The notes beneath the pieces were generated by a model. It was not told the DNA's origin. It was given only the letters and a program-made list of their open reading frames with translations, and did no database searches. From contig NZ_JACYOF010000002.1 in assembly GCF_014932895.1 (NCBI RefSeq), positions 558,001-622,000 on the forward strand: DNA of 64,000 nt. Direction: 5' to 3'. Below are positions 53,344-63,314 of this stretch, piece after piece. A program made the translations under genes and the position numbers. Each line of letters starts with the position of its first letter. Position 1 is the first letter of the stretch. The stretch comes from Bacillus thuringiensis (GTDB lineage: Bacteria > Bacillota > Bacilli > Bacillales > Bacillaceae_G).

Positions 53344-53727
53344 TTATAATATTGTACCAGCCTTTTCAGCACCTAACATTTCAATAATTTGATTCTGGTC
53401 GTCTAACACTGCAATTTTGGGTTCTTGTTTATGAACCTCTTCTTCCGTAACTAGGCCATAACAAATAATAATTACTTTATCTCCCGGTTGTACGAGCCTT
53501 GCCGCAGCACCGTTTAAACAAACAACACCGCTACCGCGTTCCCCTTTAATAACGTATGTCTCCAGGCGAGCGCCATTATTATTATTTACAATTTGAACTT
53601 TTTCGTTTTCTACAATATTTACTGCATCCATTAAATCTTCATCAATTGTAATACTACCTACATAATTTAAATTTGCCTCCGTTACAGTTGCGCGATGTAA
53701 CTTTGCTCTCATCATTGTGCGAAACAT
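53344..53727 (-). CDS. panD: aspartate 1-decarboxylase
   Basis: 127 residues, makes beta-alanine for pantothenate. The self-cleavage site Gly-Ser that yields the pyruvoyl group is in NYVGSITID (residues 24-25). Tyr and Lys of the active site are in [13 protein letters not shown]. Last gene of panB-panC-panD, 12 bases after panC. Confidence 0.95.
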   Translation of the reverse strand: MFRTMMRAKLHRATVTEANLNYVGSITIDEDLMDAVNIVENEKVQIVNNNNGARLETYVIKGERGSGVVCLNGAAARLVQPGDKVIIICYGLVTEEEVHKQEPKIAVLDDQNQIIEMLGAEKAGTIL

Positions 53728-53739
53728 AGATGCTCCCCC

Positions 53740-54588
53740 TTATTTAACCGTTAATGTTATATTGTCAATTAATCTTACATTTTCAAACTTAACTGCAATA
53801 GCTAAAATGATTCGTCCTTCAATTTTCTCTACTACTGTCAATGACGGATATGCATATAAATCCGCATAATCTACAGTACCTTTCGTATACGTCTCAATAT
53901 GCTCTTTCACAAAATTTGTAATGATCTCTGGATTACGTTCGCCTGCCTCAATTCTTTCTTTCGCTATACATAGACTGCGGTATAAAAGAGGAGCCTCTTC
54001 ACGTTCTTCTTGTGATAAATATACATTGCGGGAACTTTTCGCTAATCCATCCTCTTCCCTTACAATATCAACTGGTACAATTGTAACTGGAATATTAAAA
54101 TCAGCAACAAATCCTTCAATTACAGCAACTTGTTGTGCATCTTTCATACCGAAATAAGCATGTTTTGGTATTACAATATTAAATAGTTTCATGAGAACTA
54201 TCGCAACTCCTGCAAAATGACCAGGTCTTTGTTTGCCGCATAATACGTCAGTACGTGTCACGACTTCTACTCTTGTCGTTTGTTCTGCTGGATACATTTC
54301 TTCTACACTCGGATAAAATAAATAATCAACACCATTTTCTTTCGCTACACTTTCATCTCTATCAATATCACGAGGGTATCGATCTAAATCTTCATTCGGC
54401 CCAAACTGTAGTGGATTTACAAATACACTTAAAACTACAATTTCATTTTCTTCTCTGGCCTTTCGTAGTAACGTAGCATGCCCCTCATGTAAATAACCCA
54501 TCGTTGGAACAAAACCAATACTTTTTCCACTTGCACAAAGTTCGCTCGTAATCTGCTGCATCTCTTGCACTGTAGTTATGATGTTCAT
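53740..54588 (-). CDS. panC: pantothenate synthetase
   Basis: 282 residues, ATP-dependent ligation of pantoate and beta-alanine. The nucleotide-binding HIGH-like motif is in [14 protein letters not shown], and the KMSKS-like loop is [13 protein letters not shown]. Its ATG overlaps the panB stop codon (TAATG), so translation is coupled; GGGGGAAAA ahead serves as the ribosome site. The frame upstream to 54618 is not the start. Confidence 0.95.
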   Translation of the reverse strand: MNIITTVQEMQQITSELCASGKSIGFVPTMGYLHEGHATLLRKAREENEIVVLSVFVNPLQFGPNEDLDRYPRDIDRDESVAKENGVDYLFYPSVEEMYPAEQTTRVEVVTRTDVLCGKQRPGHFAGVAIVLMKLFNIVIPKHAYFGMKDAQQVAVIEGFVADFNIPVTIVPVDIVREEDGLAKSSRNVYLSQEEREEAPLLYRSLCIAKERIEAGERNPEIITNFVKEHIETYTKGTVDYADLYAYPSLTVVEKIEGRIILAIAVKFENVRLIDNITLTVK

Positions 54589-55424
54589 TATTGTTTTCCC
54601 CCGTATAACGCTAAGCATTCTTCTTCTTTCATTGTGAACGAATGTTTTTCTTCAGGAAATTGCCCTGTCTTTACTTCAGCAACATATTGAGAAATTCCGC
54701 GTACAATTTCCTCTTGAACAGACGTATACTGTTTTACAAATTTCGGAACACGATTTACCCCATATGAGATGAGGTCATGATATACAAGAACTTGCCCATC
54801 TACTTTTTGCCCAGCACCAATGCCGATTGTCGGAATTGTTAATTGTTTTGCAATTAATTCTGCTAACTGCATTGGTACACATTCTAAAACAAGCGCTATC
54901 GCACCAGCTTCCTCACATTTCTTTGCATCTTCTATTAATTTTTTTGCACTTTCAGCATCTTTTCCTTGTACTTTATATCCACCCAACACTCCTACAGATT
55001 GAGGGGTTAAACCTAAATGCGCAACGACAGGAATTCCCGCGTTCGTCAAATAGTGGATAGTTGATATAACTTCTCCAGCACCTTCTACCTTAAGTGCATG
55101 TGCCCCGCTCTCTTGAACGATGCGGCGTGCATTTACCATCGTTTCTTGTAATGATACGTGATAAGACATAAACGGCATATCAGTTACAATAAATGTCTCT
55201 TTCGCTCCGCGGCGTACAGCTTTCGTATGATGAATCATATCCTCTACTGTTACAGGTACTGTCGAATCGTATCCGAGTACAACCATCCCAAGAGAATCTC
55301 CAACTAAAATCATATCAACTTCCGCCTCTTCTGCTAATTTAGCAGACGGATAATCATACGCCGTTAGCATCGTAATCGGCTCACCTTGCTCTTTCATCTT
55401 CAAAAAATCCGTTTTTGTTTTCAA
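54588..55424 (-). CDS. panB: 3-methyl-2-oxobutanoate hydroxymethyltransferase
   Basis: 278 residues, (beta/alpha)8 enzyme adding the hydroxymethyl group from methylene-THF to alpha-ketoisovalerate, the first step to pantoate. Metal and substrate residues are in [18 protein letters not shown] and KVEGAGEV, with the catalytic Glu in LVLECVP. Starts at TTG with AGGAGGAG ahead. First gene of the operon, behind the leader RNA with attenuator. Confidence 0.95.
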   Translation of the reverse strand: MKTKTDFLKMKEQGEPITMLTAYDYPSAKLAEEAEVDMILVGDSLGMVVLGYDSTVPVTVEDMIHHTKAVRRGAKETFIVTDMPFMSYHVSLQETMVNARRIVQESGAHALKVEGAGEVISTIHYLTNAGIPVVAHLGLTPQSVGVLGGYKVQGKDAESAKKLIEDAKKCEEAGAIALVLECVPMQLAELIAKQLTIPTIGIGAGQKVDGQVLVYHDLISYGVNRVPKFVKQYTSVQEEIVRGISQYVAEVKTGQFPEEKHSFTMKEEECLALYGGKQ

Positions 55425-55476
55425 AAACTACTCCTCCTTTATGCAGGAGAGAGGAGATGGCCGAAATCATATAAAA

Positions 55477-55508
55477 AACCCCTCTGGCCATAAAAGGGCA
55501 GAAGGGTT
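55477..55508 (-). terminator. attenuator in the panBCD leader
   Basis: On the minus strand AACCCTTCTGCCC pairs with GGCCAGAGGGGTT and is followed by TTTTAT. It lies between the promoter and panB, so it must be conditional. Confidence 0.8.
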
Positions 55509-55519
55509 GTGTGTTAGTC

Positions 55520-55633
55520 GGCATTATTCATCCCTCTGTCCCAGTCCGTTATTGGATCAAGGCAGAATCCAAGTTATTATTTTTCATACTGCTTCGAATC
55601 ATGGTGCAGTTCACTCTGATACTGCCCACATTC
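55520..55633 (-). promoter_or_regulatory. panBCD leader RNA, candidate pan motif
   Basis: About 110 nt between promoter and attenuator contain two hairpins: ACTGC with GCAGT, and GGAT with ATCC, leading into the conserved-looking end ACGGACTGGGACAGAGGG. The pan motif RNA is a known leader of pantothenate genes in Firmicutes with paired hairpins. Location fits, but I matched it by context and could not check its consensus. Confidence 0.5.
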
Positions 55634-55639
55634 GAACTA

Positions 55640-55648
55640 ATTATAGCA
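55640..55648 (-). promoter_or_regulatory. panBCD promoter (extended -10)
   Basis: Minus-strand TGCTATAAT; transcription would start near 55633. No clear -35. Confidence 0.55.
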
Positions 55649-55950
55649 AACTACAAAAAGAAATTACTACATTTTTTGAAAAAATAATTTTTATTTCTAT
55701 TGCGGTATGTGAAATTTAATTCGAGAGTATATATGCTATAAAATTTTTATAGGGAATTCAATCATGAAGAGATAAGTCGCTTGGTTTTCAATGCATGCCT
55801 TAAAAAATCCAAGATAATTTCTTTTGTAATGAGTTTAAATGCAGAAAATCGATTTAAACATAATGATATTTTATTTGACTGTAAGGTATAAGCCTTAAAC
55901 TAATGATGCAAGTTAATTGAAGAAAAGCACTTAGAAAAGGAGAATTGCGA
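55649..55950. other. gene-free stretch between panB leader and cupredoxin gene
   Basis: AT-rich DNA with no reading frame, hairpin or repeat I can support beyond the AAAAGGAG ribosome site of the next gene at its right end. Confidence 0.5.
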
Positions 55951-56340
55951 ATGTCTATGAACAAGTGGTTATTTCGATTAATCGGTTTGCTTGTGATGAG
56001 TGTGAGTGTGATAATTTTAGGCTCCTTCAATGTATTTGCCGAATCCAGCGTCGTTACACAACCTATTGATTCAACGAAAGTGATTGAGGTCGAGCTAAAC
56101 GATGATTACTTTAATCCGAATGTCATCACTATTCCGGTTGAAGAAACAACAACATTGCTATTGAAAAATAAAGGTAAGAATGAGCACACCTTTACAGTGA
56201 AAAAACTCGGAATTGACGTCGTAGTTGAGTCTGGAAAAGAAAAAAACATTACCATAAAACCTAAAAATACTGGTACATATGAATTAATATGTCGATACCA
56301 CCTCCTTAAGGGAATGGAGGGAAAAGTAATAATCAAATAA
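55951..56340 (+). CDS. secreted cupredoxin-domain protein
   Basis: 129 residues. N-terminal signal peptide (hydrophobic 6-25, ending FAES), then a cupredoxin fold (about 40-129). Type 1 copper ligands are in the expected order: His in KNEHTFTV, then Cys, His and Met in LICRYHLLKGM. It is related to plastocyanin/CopC-like and nitrosocyanin-like single-domain proteins and could carry electrons or bind copper outside the membrane. The ATG at 55951 follows AAAAGGAG. No copper genes adjoin; it is an isolated gene. Confidence 0.8.
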   Translation: MSMNKWLFRLIGLLVMSVSVIILGSFNVFAESSVVTQPIDSTKVIEVELNDDYFNPNVITIPVEETTTLLLKNKGKNEHTFTVKKLGIDVVVESGKEKNITIKPKNTGTYELICRYHLLKGMEGKVIIK

Positions 56341-56433
56341 CGAGTAGAGCTAATTGACCGTTACTTTACATATAACTTATGGTGTAAAAACTTTACTGTC
56401 ATATTACAAAACCTACTCAAAAATATTGAAATA

Positions 56434-56464
56434 AAAAGAAGTTCCAAAAGAGGAACTTCTTTTA
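56434..56464. terminator. birA terminator
   Basis: AAGAAGTTCC pairs with GGAACTTCTT over AAAAGA, overlapping the birA stop codon. Confidence 0.87.
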
Positions 56465-57442
56465 CTTAATTTCGATATCCGCAGAATGAATGTGATGTAC
56501 TTTCCCTTCATGATCCTCAAGAAGCAACACACCATCCTCTGTAATCCCTTTTGCTAATCCCGTAATCGTCTGTCTCATCGTTCTAGCTGTAATTTCTTTC
56601 CCGATGCTTACAGCGTAACTTTCCCAAAGAATTTTAATCACAGAGAAACCATTTTTTAAATACTCTTCATATAGTTTTTCTAGTTGTAGAAAGATTTGTT
56701 GCATAAGTTCCGCACGAACAATCGGCTTACCTGATGCAATCGCTAACGAAGTAGCAATGTGCTGAATTTCCTCATCAAAATGTTCTTGCTTTTGATTCGC
56801 ATTAATACCAATACCCATAATGACAGCATTGATTTTATCAGGATCCGCTTGCATTTCTGTTAATATGCCTACAGCTTTTTTACCTTGAATTAAAATATCA
56901 TTCGGCCATTTTATCCCTACGTTTACACCCGTACATTTTTCAATTGCTTGTGCTACACTAACAGCCGCTAAAAGAGTAAGTTGCGGTGCATGATGAACCG
57001 GGATTGATGGACGCAAAATAATACTCATCCAAATTCCTGTTCCTTTTGGTGAATGCCATTTCCTGTTTAAACGACCTCTTCCCGCTGTTTGTTCTTCTGT
57101 CACAACAATAGTTCCTTCTTCTACACCTTCATAAGCAAGTTTTGCCGCAATATGCTGCGTAGATTCGACAGATTCTTCAAAATACACCGTTCTACCAATC
57201 CGCTTAGTTTGTAGCCCTAACTGAATTTCATTAGCAGTCACTTTGTCTGGCTTACTCGCAATTCGATATCCTAATCGACGCACTGCCTCAAGTTCGTAAC
57301 CTTCATTGCGGAGGTCCTCCATATGTTTCCATACAGCTGTTCTTGAGCATCCGAGTTTATCACTAATCGTTTGGCCAGATACAAACTCTCCATCCGCTTC
57401 AGAAAAAACTTGCAATAACTGCTTTCTTATAGTAGATTGCAT
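56462..57442 (-). CDS. birA: biotin protein ligase and biotin operon repressor
   Basis: 326 residues. An N-terminal helix-turn-helix (about 5-65, SDKLGCSRTAVWKHMEDL-type) makes it a group II BirA able to repress biotin genes. The ligase core has the biotinyl-AMP loop GRGRLNRKWHSPKGTG and IKWPNDI, and a C-terminal SH3-like domain follows. The ATG at 57442 matches B. subtilis MRST-type start and overlaps the end of cca by 16 bases, suggesting coupling. No biotin synthesis genes are in the window. Confidence 0.94.
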   Translation of the reverse strand: MQSTIRKQLLQVFSEADGEFVSGQTISDKLGCSRTAVWKHMEDLRNEGYELEAVRRLGYRIASKPDKVTANEIQLGLQTKRIGRTVYFEESVESTQHIAAKLAYEGVEEGTIVVTEEQTAGRGRLNRKWHSPKGTGIWMSIILRPSIPVHHAPQLTLLAAVSVAQAIEKCTGVNVGIKWPNDILIQGKKAVGILTEMQADPDKINAVIMGIGINANQKQEHFDEEIQHIATSLAIASGKPIVRAELMQQIFLQLEKLYEEYLKNGFSVIKILWESYAVSIGKEITARTMRQTITGLAKGITEDGVLLLEDHEGKVHHIHSADIEIK

Positions 57443-58620
57443 CCTTGCAGCCACTCCCTTATACTCTCTTTCTCATTAACTATATTTCCTTGTACGATTG
57501 CCTCTTCGATTTTTTGAAGCATTTCAGCAACCCACGGACCAGGCTTTTTGTTTGTCCAGTTTAATAGATCATTCCCGGTCACATTCATTTCTTGACGACT
57601 CTTTATAGGCAATGCTTGAAACAATGTTTGTACTCGTTTAACAGATGTACAATCATAACTTTCAATCATTGCTTCATATACTCTTTCTGCCATTTCAGCG
57701 ATATGAATTCCCGTTTTATAAAGAAGGACTGTATCCCAGTCCTTCTCCTTTCTAGTACGGATTGTTAATAAAACTGCGACAATATCTTTTATTTTTTTAT
57801 TCGAAAATTTCCATTGACGTAAAAAGACAGATGGATGCTCTTCTCCGATACAATATAAGAAAAATGCCCATGCCTCAATGTCTGTTTCAAAAGAATTCCA
57901 GTTATACTGCGTAGCTTTTAACAGTCTCTCATTTGACATTTGTAAATATGGCAGATGAGAAAAGAGCTTCGTCTCGACTAACTCCTGCAAGCCCTTCACA
58001 CAATATGTACCAGTTAACAGTTTCTCAAACTCCACTGTAATTCGCTCAATAGCTATATGTTCCAGCAAATGTCCATACGTCTCAATTGCCTGTTTCGTTT
58101 TCGTTTCTAAAGAAAACCCTAACGTACTTACGAACCGAATACCACGCATCATTCGCAGGGCATCTTCTTGAAAACGATCCGCTGCATTTCCTACTGTCGC
58201 AATTTCTCTCTTACGAATTGCTTCCTGTCCAGCGAATAAATCAATCATTTCGCCGTCTTCTGTCATAGCAATTGCATTCATTGTAAAATCACGTCTTTGT
58301 AAATCCTCTTCTAACGAACGGACAAATTGAACGCTACTAGGTCTGCGAAAATCTTCATATTCGCTCTCTGTTCGAAAAGTGGTTACCTCATAAGGTTCAC
58401 CATCTTCTACAACAATTACTGTTCCATGTTCAAGACCAACCGGGACATGTCTTGGGAATATAGCCATTACTTCTTCTGGTAAAGCAGATGTCGCAATATC
58501 AATATCTCCAATCGGCCTATCGATAATAAGATCTCGTACGCTCCCACCAACAAAGTAAGCCACATGTCCTTGTTGCTTTAGTGTCTCAATAATAGAACTA
58601 GCTTTTTTAAATCTTTCCAT
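57427..58620 (-). CDS. cca: CCA-adding tRNA nucleotidyltransferase
   Basis: 397 residues, class II enzyme adding CCA to tRNA 3' ends without a template. The nucleotidyltransferase motif is [20 protein letters not shown] with the metal Asp pair; RDFTMNAIA and the ERI motif region ([15 protein letters not shown]) follow. The second ATG (58620) fits the AAGGG site better than the one at 58629. It overlaps bshA at its start and birA at its end. Confidence 0.94.
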   Translation of the reverse strand: MERFKKASSIIETLKQQGHVAYFVGGSVRDLIIDRPIGDIDIATSALPEEVMAIFPRHVPVGLEHGTVIVVEDGEPYEVTTFRTESEYEDFRRPSSVQFVRSLEEDLQRRDFTMNAIAMTEDGEMIDLFAGQEAIRKREIATVGNAADRFQEDALRMMRGIRFVSTLGFSLETKTKQAIETYGHLLEHIAIERITVEFEKLLTGTYCVKGLQELVETKLFSHLPYLQMSNERLLKATQYNWNSFETDIEAWAFFLYCIGEEHPSVFLRQWKFSNKKIKDIVAVLLTIRTRKEKDWDTVLLYKTGIHIAEMAERVYEAMIESYDCTSVKRVQTLFQALPIKSRQEMNVTGNDLLNWTNKKPGPWVAEMLQKIEEAIVQGNIVNEKESIREWLQGCNLL

Positions 58621-59752
58621 TTTTGTCATCCCTTAGTACGTCATAGTAAATCGTTTCATATTGTGAGACGATTTTTTCTGAGCGAAATTGCTCATAAACA
58701 CTTTCTCTTGCTCGTTCTCCCATATTACGATGAAGTTCCTCATCCTTTAATAGCTGAATGGCTTGATTTGCCACTCCTGTTGTATCGCCAACTTCACATA
58801 AATATCCTGTTTCACCATGTTGAATGACCTCTGGAATACCTCCAACCCTTGTTCCAATACAAGGTACACCACACGCCATCGCTTCTAATAAAACAAGACC
58901 AAAACTTTCCTTCTCTGATAGAAGCAACATTAAATCACTCATCGCAAGTAGCTCTGCAACATTATCTTGCTTCCCTAGGAATAAAACGCGATCTTCAATA
59001 TGTAAATTTTTCACTATCTGTAAAATTGTACAAAATTCTGGTCCGTCCCCAACAAGAAGCAACTTCGCATCTACTTCTTTAACAATTTTAGCAAATGCCT
59101 GAACAACATCCTGCACACGTTTCACTTTACGGAAATTTGAAATGTGAATAAGTACCTTTTCACTCTCGCTTATACCGTATTCTTTCTTTAATTGAGACAT
59201 ATTACGTTTGAAGTATACACGTTCGTCTATAAAGTTATATACCGTTTGAATTTCTTTATTTGGTTTTACAAGCTCATGCGTTTCGTTAATTAATGAATGC
59301 GAGACAGCAGTAACAACATCAGACTGCTCAATACCAAAACGAATTAAATTATTTAGCGAAGGGTCGGAACCTAACACAGTAATATCTGTTCCATGCAAGG
59401 TGGTAACAATTTTAATACGCTCCCCAATCATTTGTTTTGCTAAATAAGCACAAATTGCATGTGGTATTGCATAATGCACATGTAAAATATCAAGGTTTTC
59501 TCTTTGTGCGACCTCTGCCATTTTACTTGCTAACGCTAAATCGTATGGTGGATATTGAAATACAGAGTATTGATTCACCGTCACTTCATGAAAATAAATG
59601 TTTGGATACACTTTATTTAATCGAAACGGTAAACCCGATGTAATAAAATGAATTTCATGCCCGCGTTCCGCCAATTGCTTCCCTAATTCTGTTCCAACAA
59701 CTCCAGAACCACCTACAGAAGGATAACATGTAATACCTATTTTTAATTTCAT
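58607..59752 (-). CDS. bshA: N-acetyl-alpha-D-glucosaminyl L-malate synthase
   Basis: 381 residues, GT-B glycosyltransferase (GT4) joining GlcNAc to L-malate, the first step of bacillithiol synthesis. N-terminal glycine-rich [19 protein letters not shown] and the C-terminal E-X7-E motif [19 protein letters not shown] are visible. It directly follows bshB1 (overlapping by four bases). Known as YpjH in B. subtilis. Confidence 0.95.
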   Translation of the reverse strand: MKLKIGITCYPSVGGSGVVGTELGKQLAERGHEIHFITSGLPFRLNKVYPNIYFHEVTVNQYSVFQYPPYDLALASKMAEVAQRENLDILHVHYAIPHAICAYLAKQMIGERIKIVTTLHGTDITVLGSDPSLNNLIRFGIEQSDVVTAVSHSLINETHELVKPNKEIQTVYNFIDERVYFKRNMSQLKKEYGISESEKVLIHISNFRKVKRVQDVVQAFAKIVKEVDAKLLLVGDGPEFCTILQIVKNLHIEDRVLFLGKQDNVAELLAMSDLMLLLSEKESFGLVLLEAMACGVPCIGTRVGGIPEVIQHGETGYLCEVGDTTGVANQAIQLLKDEELHRNMGERARESVYEQFRSEKIVSQYETIYYDVLRDDKNGKI

Positions 59753-60453
59753 TTACATCCCCCTATTAAATCAGCATGTAATAAAACCGGTTTCTTACTC
59801 ATAAATCCTTCGGCATACAAAACTCCAACTTCTTTTCCAAACATCTTCTCACGAGCGACCACAGTTTCAACGTATCCTTCTGTTAACGGCGTTTTAACAC
59901 CATCACTCCCTGTTGAAAACTGACTTTCATAAGCTTCTAATGCATCCACTTTTATAGAAAGGGACTCACTAATATCTATACAAAAATTCGGTTTATGAAA
60001 ACCATTAATCATATAATTATAAAAAGACTCCACACGATGTGGTGGAAGCTCTGGCATATATTTACGGATTCCTGCTGAAAAAATAGCTTCTTCCACAAGC
60101 TTTGCACAATTTGCATGATCTGGATGACGATCTTCATAATACGGCGCAAAAACTAGTTTCGGCTTATATGTACGGATCACTTTTACAATTTCACGTATAT
60201 ATTCTTCTTTCATATACAACCCACGGTCTGGCATCGCTAAATTCAGTCTCGTTTTTACTCCCATTATACGAGCTGCGGCCTTTGCTTCTTCTTTTCTCAA
60301 CTCTATCGTTCCATTTGAAGAAAGGTCAGCTTCTGTTAAATCACAAATCCCTACTTCATACCCTTGCTTCGTATATTTAGCAATGGTACCAGCCATGCCA
60401 ATTTCAACATCATCTGCATGGGCACCAAACGCTAATATATGTAATCCACTCAT
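59749..60453 (-). CDS. bshB1: bacillithiol biosynthesis deacetylase
   Basis: 234 residues, LmbE/PIG-L-type zinc deacetylase removing acetyl from GlcNAc-malate, the second step of bacillithiol synthesis. Zinc ligands are His and Asp of [11 protein letters not shown] and the His of [12 protein letters not shown]. The ATG at 60453 has GAGGGGAAC ahead. Between mgsA and bshA in a compact operon. Confidence 0.95.
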   Translation of the reverse strand: MSGLHILAFGAHADDVEIGMAGTIAKYTKQGYEVGICDLTEADLSSNGTIELRKEEAKAAARIMGVKTRLNLAMPDRGLYMKEEYIREIVKVIRTYKPKLVFAPYYEDRHPDHANCAKLVEEAIFSAGIRKYMPELPPHRVESFYNYMINGFHKPNFCIDISESLSIKVDALEAYESQFSTGSDGVKTPLTEGYVETVVAREKMFGKEVGVLYAEGFMSKKPVLLHADLIGGCK

Positions 60454-60464
60454 AATTGTTCCCC

Positions 60465-60860
60465 TCATTTTCTTAACTTGCGGTAATCTAAATCTCCTCG
60501 CTCTAATGCGTGCATTAACATTTCAGCACTTGCCATATTCGTTGCAAGTGGAATCGCATATACATCACATAAACGAAGCAACGCATTTACATCTGGTTCA
60601 TGTGGCTGTGCTGTTAATGGATCACGGAAGAAAATCACCATGTCTAAATCATTTTTTGCAATCATTGCACCAATTTCTTGATCACCGCCAAGAGGACCAG
60701 ATTGATATCTCGTTACAACTAAACCAGTCGCTTCCATAATACGAAGTCCTGTCGTTCCTGTTGCAAATAATTCATGTTGTTCAAAAATTGGTTTATATGC
60801 GTATGCAAACGAAACCATATCATTTTTCTTTTTGTCATGTGCGATTAAGGCAATTTTCAT
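60465..60860 (-). CDS. mgsA: methylglyoxal synthase
   Basis: 131 residues, converts dihydroxyacetone phosphate to methylglyoxal and phosphate. N-terminal [21 protein letters not shown] phosphate site, and the catalytic Asp in [12 protein letters not shown]. Placed between dapB and the bacillithiol genes as in B. subtilis; bacillithiol is the main thiol for methylglyoxal detoxification, which makes this pairing functionally sensible. Confidence 0.95.
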
Positions 60861-60874
60861 CCGTTGTCTCCCCT

Positions 60875-61675
60875 TTAGTCGATAATATTTTCTAAACCAT
60901 ACACAAGATGATCAAGGTTCATTACTGTCTCAATTGATAGTTTTACACCGGACATAAATGATGCACGATTGAATGAATCATGACGAACTGTTAACATTTG
61001 TCCATCACCGCCGAACATTACTTCTTGATGTGCAATAAGCCCTGGTAGCCGCACGCTATGAATGTGAATACCGTCTACATTCGCACCACGTGCTCCTTCT
61101 AGTTGTTCCGTTTCATTAGGGTGTCCTTGTTGCTTTGGTACACGATTTTGACGAATTAATTCTACTGTTTTTACAGCTGTACCAGATGGTGCATCTAATT
61201 TTTGATCATGATGCAATTCAATTACTTCAACATCTTGGAAGTACTTCGCTGCCATTTGTGAGAATTTCATCATAAGAACTGCACCAATTGCAAAGTTTGG
61301 AGCGATAATTGTTCCTACTTCTTTTTCTTTTGCATTCTCTGTTAAACGTTTCAATTCTTCTTCTGTAAATCCAGTTGTACCAATAACCGAACGAAGTCCA
61401 CGTTCAACTGCAAGTGTAACGTGTTGTTTCCCAACTTCTGGCGTTGTTAAATCTAACAACACATCTGCTTCTACTTCATCTAAACAAGTATGTAACTCCG
61501 CGTAAATCGGCGCATGTAACGCTGGCATGCCAGGTAAATCAGAAATTTTCTCTCCGCCATGCTTATAATCTACTGCTGCTACTAAATTAAAATGTTCCAT
61601 TCTTTCCATAAGAAGGACTGCTTCATGTCCCATACGTCCTCTTGGTCCAGCGATAATTACTTTAATTTCTTTCAT
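60875..61675 (-). CDS. dapB: 4-hydroxy-tetrahydrodipicolinate reductase
   Basis: 266 residues, NAD(P)H-dependent step in lysine/diaminopimelate synthesis; DAP is also needed for the wall and for dipicolinate in spores. Nucleotide motif [25 protein letters not shown], and the active-site [17 protein letters not shown] with His and Lys. Fifteen bases ahead of mgsA and three after ypjD. Confidence 0.95.
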
Positions 61676-61677
61676 TA

Positions 61678-62016
61678 TTATTTCTCTCCCTCATCGATAC
61701 GTGTCCAGCGATCTTTATCACGTGTATTAAATTTATTCATTACAATGTTATGTGCTGTTTCTAAATCAATATTTAAACTATTTGCCATACAAATCATAAC
61801 AAATAATACATCTCCAAGCTCTTCTTCAATACTTCTTTCTGTTTCAGTTGTTTTCTTCGGTTTCTCACCATAATAATGATTTACCTCTCTTGCAAGCTCT
61901 CCCATCTCTTCCGTCAAACGAGCCATCATTGCAAGCGGACTGAAATAACCTTCTTTAAACTGACTAATATATGCATCTACTTCTTTCTGCATATCTTTCA
62001 TCGTTTTTGCTTCCAT
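61678..62016 (-). CDS. ypjD: MazG-type nucleotide pyrophosphohydrolase YpjD
   Basis: 112 residues, all-alpha NTP pyrophosphatase. Metal-binding Glu/Asp residues are in [14 protein letters not shown] and the [18 protein letters not shown] block (EExxE...ExxD pattern). It probably hydrolyses non-canonical or excess (d)NTPs. The ATG at 62016 has AGAGGTG eight bases ahead; the frame to 62073 is an extension. First gene of the run down to birA. Confidence 0.92.
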   Translation of the reverse strand: MEAKTMKDMQKEVDAYISQFKEGYFSPLAMMARLTEEMGELAREVNHYYGEKPKKTTETERSIEEELGDVLFVMICMANSLNIDLETAHNIVMNKFNTRDKDRWTRIDEGEK

Positions 62017-62125
62017 ACAATTCACCTCTAATCCTTCCTCTTTCATGTTAGCCAATTCATCGCGATTTGACAAATATTATTCCCCGCTAATCACCTATTT
62101 GTGACCTTTTTTGGATAGACTATAA

Positions 62126-62310
62126 TAAAGTGAAACTTTCTTTTGCGGTTTTTTGCAAAAAATTAGTTGAACCAATCGGGTTCTTACGGCTAGTTCGCCT
62201 TGCTTCTTCACTTTATCTCCTATCAGCCGTTAGGACGGGGGAAAGTGAAACTTTCTTTTGCAGCTTTCTCGCAAAAGATTAGCCCGAACCAATCGGGTTC
62301 CTACGATTAT
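62126..62310 (+). repeat. two tandem copies of the intergenic repeat
   Basis: AAAGTGAAACTTTCTTTTGC occurs at about 62126 and again at 62238; each copy continues to a GAACCAATCGGGTTC palindrome followed by CTTACGG or CCTACGA. Between them lies CAGCCGTTAGGACGGG. The shared ACCAATCGGG core links them to the element near 17950. It fills most of the divergent ypjD-ypjC gap; promoters for both genes must lie in or beside it. Confidence 0.65.
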
Positions 62311-62395
62311 TACTAACAACTAGAAATTACTTATCATTATGTTTTACCGTTTCAGCGGAGCAATGCAATCATTACATAATTAGGGGGATTTCTAT

Positions 62396-63277
62396 ATGAC
62401 ATCAAATTTGAGGATTCGAAATATCATTTTTATTCTAATCGGTTCCGCTATTTTTTCTTTTGGCATTGTGAATATCAATATTGAAAACCATCTTGCAGAG
62501 GGTGGATTTACTGGTATTACGCTATTATTATATTTCCTATTTTCATTTGACCCTTCCTATACAAACTTACTTTTAAATATCCCTATATTTTTCATCGGTT
62601 GGAAGTTACTCGGACGAACGACATTTTTATATACATTAATCGGTACATTTAGCGTCTCTTTATTCCTATGGGTGTTTCAGCGCTATGACGCACTCAACTT
62701 ACATTTAAATTTACAAAATGATATGACACTCGCTGCTTTATTCGCTGGGGCATTTATCGGTATCGGGCTCGGAATTATCTTTAAATATGGTGGTACTACT
62801 GGCGGTGTTGATATTATCGCAAGGTTAGCTCACAAATATGTTGGCTGGAGTATGGGGAAAACGATGTTTATGTTTGATGCCGTCGTCATTATCGTTTCTA
62901 TTCTTACATATTTATCATATCGTGAAGGCATGTATACGTTAGTTGCTGTTTTTATCGGGGCGAAAGTCATTGATTTTATGCAAGAAGGAGCCTATGCTGC
63001 TAAAGGGGCAACTATTATTTCGGATAAAAACGATGAAATTGCTGCCAAAATTTTATCCGACATGGAGCGCGGAGCAACCTTCTTAAAAGCTGTTGGATCC
63101 TATACAAAAGTGGAACGTAATGTATTGTATTGCGTTGTTGCTAAAAATGAAATCGTGAAATTAAAGAACATCATTACTTCTGTAGACCCACATGCCTTTG
63201 TCGCTGTAAGCGATGTACACGATGTAGTCGGTGAAGGATTTACACTAGATGAAAATAAAAATCCGTTACATAATTAA
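62396..63277 (+). CDS. ypjC: YitT-family membrane protein (YpjC)
   Basis: 293 residues. Five or six N-terminal transmembrane helices (about 8-190, with GGTTGGVDIIARL) precede a soluble DUF2179 domain (about 205-290) containing KGATIISDKNDEIAAKIL and the GATFLKAVGSYT segment. The soluble domain is thought to bind a ligand. Transport role unknown. Monocistronic, divergent from ypjD. Confidence 0.88.
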   Translation: MTSNLRIRNIIFILIGSAIFSFGIVNINIENHLAEGGFTGITLLLYFLFSFDPSYTNLLLNIPIFFIGWKLLGRTTFLYTLIGTFSVSLFLWVFQRYDALNLHLNLQNDMTLAALFAGAFIGIGLGIIFKYGGTTGGVDIIARLAHKYVGWSMGKTMFMFDAVVIIVSILTYLSYREGMYTLVAVFIGAKVIDFMQEGAYAAKGATIISDKNDEIAAKILSDMERGATFLKAVGSYTKVERNVLYCVVAKNEIVKLKNIITSVDPHAFVAVSDVHDVVGEGFTLDENKNPLHN

Positions 63278-63278
63278 A

Positions 63279-63314
63279 TTCAACTAGAAAAGCTCTTTAG
63301 CTTTTCTAGTTTTT
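63279..63314. terminator. terminator between ypjC and the glycosylase gene
   Basis: AACTAGAAAAGCT pairs perfectly with AGCTTTTCTAGTT over CTTT, with TTTTTTATT on the plus strand. Confidence 0.9.

Noticed and set aside
55441-55719. Plus-strand frame in the panB leader
   Set aside because: Covers the attenuator and leader hairpins antisense, with no ribosome site.
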